Part shown: in pieces, positions 43,399 to 49,856 of the stretch | How the letters are laid out: each line of letters opens with the position of its first letter | How positions within the stretch are numbered: the first letter of the stretch is position 1 | Origin: Chitinophaga lutea | GTDB taxonomy: Bacteria; Bacteroidota; Bacteroidia; Chitinophagales; Chitinophagaceae | Reading direction: 5' to 3' | DNA length: 64,000 bases | NCBI RefSeq assembly: GCF_003813775.1 | Contig: NZ_RPDH01000002.1 | Span: 930,001 to 994,000 of the forward strand | Program-made: the position numbers and the translations under genes | The notes under the pieces: generated by a model | What the model saw: only the letters and a program-made list of their open reading frames with translations | What the model was told of the DNA's origin: nothing | Databases searched by the model: none

Positions 43399-43893
43399 TC
43401 AGGCAGCAACCTGGTTCCCGGGAAGACCGTTCTCCCAATCGTACCTGATTTTGTACAGCTTCCATAAAAAGAGGATGGCCAATACGATCTCAATGTTGAA
43501 ATTGACGCTCACACCGGAGTTATTGGCGGATAGATAACTGCGGTATCCTGTGTATATACAAACGGGGATGGTGATAAAACAATCGATCATGCCCAGCAAA
43601 ACGGCCTGGCGCTTTTCCAGCAGCAGGGCCGCAGATACGAGCCCTTTCAGCAAAAAAAGACCCAGCACCAGGAAATATTCCCATGTAAAAGGCTCTTCCA
43701 CATTAAGCCCCATCAGCGCGAGGGATACGTCTACGCCGGACAGGCTCAATACGAACACCACCGGCACCAGTCCGCCGCAAACAAGGAATATCCACATAAA
43801 TACTTTGATCCACCAGGGTAGCAGGGTAAAGCGGGCATGGACGGGGATTTCATCGTCGAGCATATCGGGTTGTGCTTCAGGATGGTTGTTCAT
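43399..43893 (-). CDS. Hypothetical inner-membrane protein, 164 residues
   Basis: From ATG 43893 (MNNHPEAQPDMLDD) the product has a short acidic N-terminus and four predicted membrane helices: WIKVFMWIFLVCGGLVPVVFVLSL, WEYFLVLGLFLLKGLVSAALLL, AVLLGMIDCFITIPVCIYTGY and IEIVLAILFLWKLYKI. No family is recognised. It starts 26 bases beyond the stop of the DeoR-type regulator on the same strand, so it may be co-transcribed with it. Converges with the sialidase-like gene, 6 bp apart. Confidence 0.7.
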   Translation of the reverse strand: MNNHPEAQPDMLDDEIPVHARFTLLPWWIKVFMWIFLVCGGLVPVVFVLSLSGVDVSLALMGLNVEEPFTWEYFLVLGLFLLKGLVSAALLLEKRQAVLLGMIDCFITIPVCIYTGYRSYLSANNSGVSVNFNIEIVLAILFLWKLYKIRYDWENGLPGNQVAA

Positions 43894-43919
43894 GGTACAG
43901 GCATTAAGATGGCGGCAAG

Positions 43920-44690
43920 TCACACAATCACCACTTCAATTCCCATATCTTCCAGCAGTTTCACCATGTGTTCCGAAATGCCTTTGTCGGTAATGATCTG
44001 ATCCACTTCTTCCAGCCGGCAGATTCTGCCGAAACCGCGTTTGCCGAACTTGGACGAGTCCGCCAGCACGATGGTTTTCTGCGCCGCGGCGATCATTTGC
44101 TGGTTGAGGTGCGCTTCTGCGATGCTGGTGGTGGTGAGGCCGAATTCCACATCGATGCCGTCTACCCCCAGGAACAGTTTGCTGCAGGAGAAGTCGCTCA
44201 GGATTTTTTCCGCGTAAGGGCCGGCCACGGAAGAGGAATTATTGCGGATAACGCCGCCCAGCTGGATGACTTCTATTTCGTGGAAGCGGTTCAGTTCCAG
44301 GGCCACGTTGAGGGCGGAGGTGATGATCATCAGCGGGCCGCGCGGCTGGATATGTTTGGCCAGCGCCAGCACGGTGGTACCCGAGGCGATAATGATCGCA
44401 TCGCCCGGCATGATCAGGGAGGCGGCGGCTTTGCCGATGGCATTCTTTTCTTCCCGGCGGATCTTTTCTTTTTCGTTGACCGGTTTATCGTTGGTATAGG
44501 GGTTCTGCACCGTAGCGCCACCGTGGGAGCGGTATAATAACGACTTGTCTTCCAGCAGCTTCAAATCCTTTCGGATTGTTACACCCGAAACGTCCAGCTC
44601 TTTACACAATTCGACCACGTTGACATAGCCTTTTTCGTATAATCTGCTTAATATAAACTTGTGCCGCTCCGCGATGTTGATCATTGACAT
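43920..44690 (-). CDS. DeoR/GlpR family transcriptional regulator
   Basis: A 256-residue regulator. Residues ~5-60 form the DeoR helix-turn-helix (AERHKFILSRLYEKGYVNVVELCKELDVSGVTIRKDLKLLE), followed by LLYRSHGGATVQ. The C-terminal sugar-phosphate-sensing domain has IIIASGTTVLALAKHI, VIQLGGVIRNNSSSVAGPYAE, KLFLGVDGID and VLADSSKFGKRGFGRIC. Members repress sugar or nucleoside catabolic genes and are relieved by phosphorylated sugars. A 490-bp AT-rich region lies upstream. The start could also be the ATG two codons later (44684). Target genes are not evident. Confidence 0.92.
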   Translation of the reverse strand: MSMINIAERHKFILSRLYEKGYVNVVELCKELDVSGVTIRKDLKLLEDKSLLYRSHGGATVQNPYTNDKPVNEKEKIRREEKNAIGKAAASLIMPGDAIIIASGTTVLALAKHIQPRGPLMIITSALNVALELNRFHEIEVIQLGGVIRNNSSSVAGPYAEKILSDFSCSKLFLGVDGIDVEFGLTTTSIAEAHLNQQMIAAAQKTIVLADSSKFGKRGFGRICRLEEVDQIITDKGISEHMVKLLEDMGIEVVIV

Positions 44691-45109
44691 ATAGTATAGA
44701 TTAATTCGGTTTTAACGTCGGAATTCAGGATAAAGCATATTGAAAATCACTGTATTATAATATGGGGCTGCAAAGCCGGATCCTAATTTACGCAGGATTT
44801 TTATAAAATCCTTGTTATGAATTCGTAACGGCCGCCGTTTTAAGAAAGATTCCCCATAATTAACCAACTCATTTACAATCATTTACCCATAACAACGCTG
44901 ATTTCAAAACAAGCTGCCGCCGGGCCCGGGCCGCTTACGGATGCTTGTATAATTTCGTTTTAAATTATTTATTTTTATTTATAATTGCATATAAATATTT
45001 CAAAAATGAAAGAAAATTAAATTCCCTGATAACCCTTATAAGACATTTTCAGCGGACTTGAAAGGCATCCGTTCTATGATTGTATAGAATAGATAACGTG
45101 GAAAAAACG

Positions 45110-45139
45110 AGCGGGAAGGTCTCTTTCCGCTTTCTTTTT
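45110..45139 (+). terminator. Terminator-like hairpin with no upstream gene
   Basis: AGCGGGAAG at 45110-45118 pairs with CTTTCCGCT at 45123-45131 (one G-T pair) around GTCT. TTCTTTTT follows. It stands 45 bp before the start of the 64-residue membrane protein and could end a small RNA or act as an attenuator. Confidence 0.6.
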
Positions 45140-45153
45140 GGTATGCGGGCATG

Positions 45154-45160
45154 TAATTTG
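45154..45160 (+). promoter_or_regulatory. Possible -7 box (TAATTTG) of small membrane protein gene
   Basis: TAATTTG lies 23 bp before ATG 45184 and just after the hairpin at 45110-45139. It would give an mRNA with a leader of about 17 bases that excludes the hairpin. No clear -33 partner was found. Confidence 0.35.
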
Positions 45161-45183
45161 TACTCCTGCCTGAAATCACTGTT

Positions 45184-45378
45184 ATGGAAAAACGCGTATT
45201 GGGTATCATACTGAGCTTACTGGGCATCGCCGGGCTTATTCTGGCAGGCGTGAATTTCATGAATGGCGGCGAGGGCACCCGCAACGTCAAGTCCATTATT
45301 ATCTACGGCGTATTGGGCGCCATCTTCTTCTTTGCCGGCATAGGGCTGATCAGGAATACGAAAGACAAACCATCCTGA
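45184..45378 (+). CDS. Small two-helix membrane protein, 64 residues
   Basis: The product begins MEKRVLGIILSLLGIAGLIL, a membrane helix, then a short loop with MNGGEGTRNVKSI, a second helix IIYGVLGAIFFFAGIGLI and a basic tail. Small proteins of this shape are common in Bacteroidota, with no assigned function. Its stop is directly adjacent to the stop of the convergent amidase gene. Confidence 0.75.
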   Translation: MEKRVLGIILSLLGIAGLILAGVNFMNGGEGTRNVKSIIIYGVLGAIFFFAGIGLIRNTKDKPS

Positions 45379-46203
45379 TCAGGGATTTTTTTCCAGTATG
45401 CTGATGAGTATTTTTTTACCCTGATCGTTGAGTACGCCCGCGGGGCTCAGGGAATCGGACGGGATGAAGTGCCGTTTGAACGCTGCAATGGAAGCGGCGG
45501 TATCTTTCATATCGTACCCTACCACGCGCAGTGCCTGGACGGTATTAAAGGCGTCCGGCACCTGTATGTTGGCCGTATCGCCGTACCACAGGCCAAAACC
45601 TTTTGCCGCCAGCCGGTCCCAGGGGAACAGCACACTCGGGTCCACTTTCCGTTTGGGGGCGATGTCGCCGTGACCGATGAAGTTGGCGGCGGGAATGTTA
45701 TACCGGTTTTTCAGTGTGTCCAGCAACGTGAGGAGGCTGTGTATCTGCGGGCCGGCGAACGGCTCGCGGCCGTCGTTATCCAGTTCAATGCCGATGGAAG
45801 CGGAATTGATATCCGTACTGCTCCCCCACCGCGATGCGCCGCCGTGCCAGGCGCGCAGGTAATCGTTCAGCATATGATGAATGGTGCCGTCTTCACAAAT
45901 CACATAATGCGCACTCACCTGCGTGCGCTCCAGCGTAAAAGTGCGCAGCGTCTGTTCGCACGACTGTTGTGCCGTATGATGAATGATGACATAATTGGGC
46001 TTGCGGAGATTAAAATTGACCGTACCGGCCCACCATGCCGGCGTTGCGGCTGAATCCGTGCGGATATTATCCGGCTGCAGCTTCAGTACGTTCGACCAGT
46101 GTTTTGCCTGCTGGCGGTACACTTTGTTCGTCGCCTTGTAAGGCTGCGGCGCGCAGGCCGCCAGCGATACCGCTGCGGCGTAAATGAATAGGCGTTTCAG
46201 CAT
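45379..46203 (-). CDS. N-acetylmuramoyl-L-alanine amidase (AmiD-like), lipoprotein
   Basis: A 274-residue zinc amidase that cleaves the bond between MurNAc and the stem peptide. The N-terminus MLKRLFIYAAAVSLAAC is a lipoprotein signal with Cys17. The amidase-2 domain shows YVIIHHTAQQ (zinc ligand region, His75-His76), AHYVICEDGTIHHMLND, AWHGGASRWG, SASIGIELDNDG and FIGHGDIAPKRKVDPSVLFPW. The anhydro-muropeptide recycling or wall-turnover role is inferred from the AmiD likeness. Likely anchored in the outer membrane, facing the periplasm. Confidence 0.9.
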   Translation of the reverse strand: MLKRLFIYAAAVSLAACAPQPYKATNKVYRQQAKHWSNVLKLQPDNIRTDSAATPAWWAGTVNFNLRKPNYVIIHHTAQQSCEQTLRTFTLERTQVSAHYVICEDGTIHHMLNDYLRAWHGGASRWGSSTDINSASIGIELDNDGREPFAGPQIHSLLTLLDTLKNRYNIPAANFIGHGDIAPKRKVDPSVLFPWDRLAAKGFGLWYGDTANIQVPDAFNTVQALRVVGYDMKDTAASIAAFKRHFIPSDSLSPAGVLNDQGKKILISILEKNP

Positions 46204-46265
46204 ATGCCTAAATCTACAAAAATTACTCCAAACCCTCCCTGCGTTGGCACATGCCCGTATCAGGG

Positions 46266-46281
46266 CAGCGCAAATGCGCTG
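46266..46281. repeat. Short palindrome CAGCGCA/TGCGCTG
   Basis: Seven-base arms around AA lie in the 210-bp gap between the divergent amidase and TonB-C-like genes. Only a weak T-tract follows. It may be an operator or a chance palindrome. Confidence 0.3.
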
Positions 46282-46385
46282 ATTGTTTCAGAAAGTAGTA
46301 ACACGTCCCTGCCTTCTTTCATACAATTGCCCACAGCACCAGCACAACCGGCGCACGGAGTTTGAGGTAGCGAATAAATAGTGTA

Positions 46386-46421
46386 TTTTCATGGCAGGTA
46401 TAAATATCCCTGCCATGAAAA
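46386..46421 (+). promoter_or_regulatory. 13-bp inverted repeat covering the start codon of the TonB-C-like gene
   Basis: TTTTCATGGCAGG at 46386-46398 is perfectly complementary to CCTGCCATGAAAA at 46409-46421. The spacer is TATAAATATC. ATG 46415 lies in the right arm, and another in-frame ATG (46391) lies in the left arm, so a folded mRNA would hide both. This could control initiation, or be a DNA operator. Confidence 0.6.
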
Positions 46422-46795
46422 GCTTCCGGATAATTTTATTGTTTATGTGCTTCATTGCTCCCGCCACGGCACAGCGCAGGGTGTACACCGCTGTGGAAAC
46501 AATGCCCGGCTTCCCCGGAGGGGAAGAAGCCTTGGCGAATTATCTGACCAGCAATCTCCGTTTGTCACAGGATTCCCTCAAAGACGCCGAATTACATTCG
46601 GTGTTTTTATCGTTCATCGTTGAAAAGAATGGTTCCATTACCGGGGTGAAGCCGGTTAACCCGCGAAACACCTATATCGAGAGGGTCGCCATTCACCTCG
46701 TAGAGAAAATGCCGGCATGGGAACCCGCCAGGCATAAAGGGAAAAAGGTGGCGGTACACATGACGATTCCCATCCGCATCTGTTTCCAGGAGTGA
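46415..46795 (+). CDS. Secreted protein with TonB C-terminal-like domain
   Basis: From ATG 46415 the product has signal peptide MKSFRIILLFMCFIAPATAQ and a 105-residue domain resembling the TonB C-terminus. Visible segments are MPGFPGGEEALANYLTSNLR, VFLSFIVEKNGSITGVKPVN, AIHLVEKMPAWEPARHKGKKV and a final beta strand VHMTIPIRI. Unlike true TonB it has no membrane anchor and proline-rich span, so it cannot transduce energy from ExbB/ExbD alone. Similar stand-alone domains are frequent in Bacteroidota. The start is inside a 13-bp inverted repeat. A metallophosphoesterase gene follows after 27 bp. Confidence 0.75.
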   Translation: MKSFRIILLFMCFIAPATAQRRVYTAVETMPGFPGGEEALANYLTSNLRLSQDSLKDAELHSVFLSFIVEKNGSITGVKPVNPRNTYIERVAIHLVEKMPAWEPARHKGKKVAVHMTIPIRICFQE

Positions 46796-46822
46796 TCTCC
46801 CCTTTTTTATTATCTTCCCGGG

Positions 46823-47905
46823 ATGAAACGCCTGTTGCAATATCTCTTCCGCAGGCCCGTCATCTGGCTGGCGAACAAATTTTCCTCCAAGCCCCAGAGC
46901 CGGCTGGTATTCAATTCGCTGACCCAGTTGCAGGAAGGCATCCTGAAGGGCAAAAAAGATAAAGGCCCGCTGATTTCCTGCCTGCCGGAAGAGGCCCGCT
47001 TCATTATATTTTCCGATCAACACAAAGGCGGCGGCGATGCGGCGGATGATTTTGTGCCGGCGGCAGACAACTACCTGAAGGCGCTTGACTGGTATTACAA
47101 CGAAGGATTTACCTATATCAATCTCGGCGATTGCGAAGAGTTATGGGAAAGCACCCCCACGGCCGTGATCGAACATAACCGCCTCTCCCTGCTCGAAGAA
47201 GCCAAGTTCCTGCAAAAACAACGTTACTACCGCATCTTCGGCAATCACGACCTGGAATGGAACTATCTCATCCCCCGTAACCAGTTCCTGAAGCCGATCT
47301 TCGGCGACACGCTGAAGATTTACGAAGGCCTGGTGCTGGAAGTGCCGTACAACAACAAAACCTACCGTATTCTTTTCACGCACGGTCACCAGGGCGATCA
47401 GCACAGCGACGGCAACGCGTTCTCCAAATGGTTCGTAGCCGCCATCTGGACGCCCATCCAGCGTTTTCTCGACATCCGCATCAACACCGTGTCCGACTCG
47501 TTCGACCTCGTAGACCTGCATAACGTAGTGCTCTACGAATGGACGCTGCAGCAACCCGGCACCGTACTGGTGACCGGCCATACCCACAAACCCGTATTCG
47601 CCTCGCTCGATCACATCGACCGCCTCACGCGGCAGCTGGAAAAGGCCATGAAAGAAAACAACCAGGCGCTGGCGGACAGTCTGCGGCAGGCGCTGGCCAA
47701 ACGCCAGGCCGAATATGCCGGCAAACAGATCGTCAAGACCATGGCGCGGCCCGCTTATTTTAATACCGGCTGCTGCTGTTTCAGCGATGGGGATATTACC
47801 GGCATCGAAATCTCCGAAGGGTTCATACGGCTCATCAAATGGGAGGATGGGGAAAGAAAAGTCTTGGAAGAATCCCCATTATATTATTTATTTGAGCAAT
47901 TGTAG
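46823..47905 (+). CDS. Metallophosphoesterase family protein
   Basis: A 360-residue calcineurin-like phosphoesterase. The metal-binding motifs appear in order: FIIFSDQHKGGGD (D-x-H), INLGDCEELWE (GD), YRIFGNHDLEW (GNHD), LFTHGHQGD (GH) and VTGHTHKP (GHTH). A ~55-residue N-terminal extension precedes the domain and a helical insert lies near residues 270-300. TATCTTCC ends five bases before the ATG. The following membrane protein gene starts 6 bp after the stop. Substrate unknown; UDP-diacylglucosamine hydrolase-like or nucleotide hydrolases are in the same superfamily. Confidence 0.88.
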   Translation: MKRLLQYLFRRPVIWLANKFSSKPQSRLVFNSLTQLQEGILKGKKDKGPLISCLPEEARFIIFSDQHKGGGDAADDFVPAADNYLKALDWYYNEGFTYINLGDCEELWESTPTAVIEHNRLSLLEEAKFLQKQRYYRIFGNHDLEWNYLIPRNQFLKPIFGDTLKIYEGLVLEVPYNNKTYRILFTHGHQGDQHSDGNAFSKWFVAAIWTPIQRFLDIRINTVSDSFDLVDLHNVVLYEWTLQQPGTVLVTGHTHKPVFASLDHIDRLTRQLEKAMKENNQALADSLRQALAKRQAEYAGKQIVKTMARPAYFNTGCCCFSDGDITGIEISEGFIRLIKWEDGERKVLEESPLYYLFEQL

Positions 47906-47911
47906 GTTCTC

Positions 47912-48613
47912 ATGCGTAACAGGAATGTGTTCTATTATACCTTGTGCATCTGGCTGACGCCGGTGGTGCTGGCGCCGGTATTGTTCCTCGTTTGTTACCC
48001 GCTCTATCAGAACACCCAATGGGCTTTTTCATTGTATATTCTCCAGGTGGCCATCGGCCTGCTTTTTTCATTCCCTGTATGGTTCGTGCTGTACAAGTTC
48101 ACCGTCTGGATCCAGAAAAAAACGGAACATCCGCTATTGCAAAGGCTGTACATCCTGCTGGTAGGCCTGGCCCTGGTGATGCTGTGTGTGATCAACCTCG
48201 TACTGGAAGAAAACAGCATGCATTATTCATTCCTTGAATACGCATGGCCCTATGCCGCGGTCTTTATCCTGTCGATGCTGTTTTACCCTTACCCGGCGCC
48301 TCCGCGGGCAATTCCGCCCAGGCATCTGAAAGGACGGCATATCCGCATCAAATTAAACGATTACGACCCGCCCATCGCAGGCGTCATCGTATCCGAGCTG
48401 AACGTTTCGGTGCTCACCATCCGCCTGCACCGCAGCGTGAGCGGCCAACTGCTCACCAGCAACCTGCTGGAGCTTCACCCGCTGGAAAACGAACAGCTGT
48501 TCGCCCCGCTCCTTTTCAACCAGCAGGTGCCGGTGGAAGGATACCTGTTGCAGGGCGCCGATGCGGAATTTTATTGCACCGGTAAAGTGGAACTGGATTA
48601 TACCTTGAATTGA
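47912..48613 (+). CDS. Hypothetical membrane protein, 233 residues
   Basis: The N-terminal 130 residues hold about four membrane helices (VVLAPVLFLVCYPLY, LYILQVAIGLLFSFPVWFVLY, LYILLVGLALVMLCVINLVL and YAAVFILSMLFYP). The C-terminal ~100 residues are soluble and beta-rich: IRIKLNDYDPPIAGVIVSE and LTIRLHRSVSGQL. I recognise no family. It follows the metallophosphoesterase by 6 bp and is probably co-transcribed with it. Confidence 0.7.
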   Translation: MRNRNVFYYTLCIWLTPVVLAPVLFLVCYPLYQNTQWAFSLYILQVAIGLLFSFPVWFVLYKFTVWIQKKTEHPLLQRLYILLVGLALVMLCVINLVLEENSMHYSFLEYAWPYAAVFILSMLFYPYPAPPRAIPPRHLKGRHIRIKLNDYDPPIAGVIVSELNVSVLTIRLHRSVSGQLLTSNLLELHPLENEQLFAPLLFNQQVPVEGYLLQGADAEFYCTGKVELDYTLN

Positions 48614-48724
48614 CGACGCGCCGTTCGCTTCCCACTGTTTTACAACCTTGTTTATGCACGCAGGCTGAAACACCAGGTTCTTCCGCCATGGTCGTAGCAT
48701 CAGCAAACGCGATCGGCACATCCG

Positions 48725-49819
48725 CTACCCGATCTTCAGTTTTTTCCCGGCGGCGGCCATCGACGCATAAATCGCCTCGATGATTTTCATATCGCGCAGG
48801 CCTTCTTCTCCCGGCACATTGTTCGGGCGGTTTTCGAGGATCGCTTTGGCCACGCCGTCCATGTGCGCGGCCTGCTGATTGATGGGTGTGATCTGCATGG
48901 GCCCCTGGCTGGTGCGCCCTTCCTGGCCCTTATACCCATAGGCGCGGTTCAGTTCGAACCATCCTTTTTCCGCCGCGGCATAAAGGCGGTTGACGTTGGT
49001 GATATAGGTGGAGAAGGAATTGGCGATGGCCCCGTTGGGAAAATACAGTTGCCAGGCCAGCGACTCCTCGATGTCTTTGAACTTTTGCGGATCGGTTTTG
49101 GGGAATGCCTGCGCCGTTACATACGTAGGCTCCAGCCCGATGGTGTAACGCGCGCCCTGTATGGCATAGATGCCCACATCCATCAGCGGCCCGCCGCCGG
49201 AAAGGGCATGATGCAGCCGCCATTGGGCGGGGTCGCCGGCGCGAAAACCGTCGCTTGCTTCCACCAGCTTCACCTCACCGAACACTTTCTCACGGCTCAG
49301 GCGCATCATTTCAAGGTGGAACGGATCATAATGCAGGCGGTAGCCGATGGCCAGCTGCCTGCCGGCTTTTTTACACGCGGCGATCATCGCTTCACCCTCT
49401 TTGACGCTTACCGACATCGGCTTTTCACAGATCACGTGTTTGCCCGCCTTTGCGGCGCGGATAGTGAATTCGGCATGCATGGAGTTGGGCAGCACCACGT
49501 ATACCACATCGATGTCTTTATTATCGGCGATCTTGTCGAAGTTGTCGTAATTGTAAATGTTCTTTTCCGGGATTTTGTATTTCTCCACCCACACCGGTAT
49601 TTTAGACGGTGTGCCGGTAACGATGCCTCTTAACTCGATATGCTGCGTTTGCAGCAGCGCGGGCGCCAGCTGGTTGGTGGCGTAACCGCCCAGGCCGATG
49701 AGCGCGATACCGAGTTTCTTTTGCTGCCCGGGCCATGCAAAGCCGGCCAGGGGCGTTGTGAGAGCGGCTGCCCCTGCCAGGGCGGAAAGTTGCAGGAAGT
49801 CGCGGCGGTTGTGTATCAT
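48725..49819 (-). CDS. Gfo/Idh/MocA family oxidoreductase, exported (twin-arginine)
   Basis: A 364-residue NAD(P)-binding dehydrogenase with an N-terminal NRRDFLQLSALAGAAALTTP, a Tat-type signal. The mature part has GIALIGLGGYATNQLAPALL (Rossmann), VVYVVLPNSMHAEFTIRAA, GKHVICEKPMSVSVKEG and the C-terminal SGGGPLMDVGIYAIQGARY with the conserved Asp. This matches the glucose-fructose oxidoreductase-like exported subgroup, which carries its cofactor folded into the periplasm. Substrate unknown. It is downstream of, and on the same strand as, the P-type ATPase, but the 37-bp gap follows that gene's end in the other order. Confidence 0.87.
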   Translation of the reverse strand: MIHNRRDFLQLSALAGAAALTTPLAGFAWPGQQKKLGIALIGLGGYATNQLAPALLQTQHIELRGIVTGTPSKIPVWVEKYKIPEKNIYNYDNFDKIADNKDIDVVYVVLPNSMHAEFTIRAAKAGKHVICEKPMSVSVKEGEAMIAACKKAGRQLAIGYRLHYDPFHLEMMRLSREKVFGEVKLVEASDGFRAGDPAQWRLHHALSGGGPLMDVGIYAIQGARYTIGLEPTYVTAQAFPKTDPQKFKDIEESLAWQLYFPNGAIANSFSTYITNVNRLYAAAEKGWFELNRAYGYKGQEGRTSQGPMQITPINQQAAHMDGVAKAILENRPNNVPGEEGLRDMKIIEAIYASMAAAGKKLKIG

Positions 49820-49856
49820 ATCCAGGGTTTTTAGGTCTGGATAAGATACGGCGTAT

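Larger units (their letters stand above)
44691..45183. other. AT-rich intergenic region with unexplained hairpins
   Basis: This ~490-bp region separates the DeoR regulator (-) from a small membrane protein (+). It is much richer in A and T than the surrounding genes, most strongly at 44940-45030. No open frame of note is present. A TTCTAT/ATAGAA hairpin at 45072-45089 and a terminator-like hairpin at 45110-45139 have no gene upstream on the plus strand. A small RNA or regulatory leader is possible. Confidence 0.5.
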
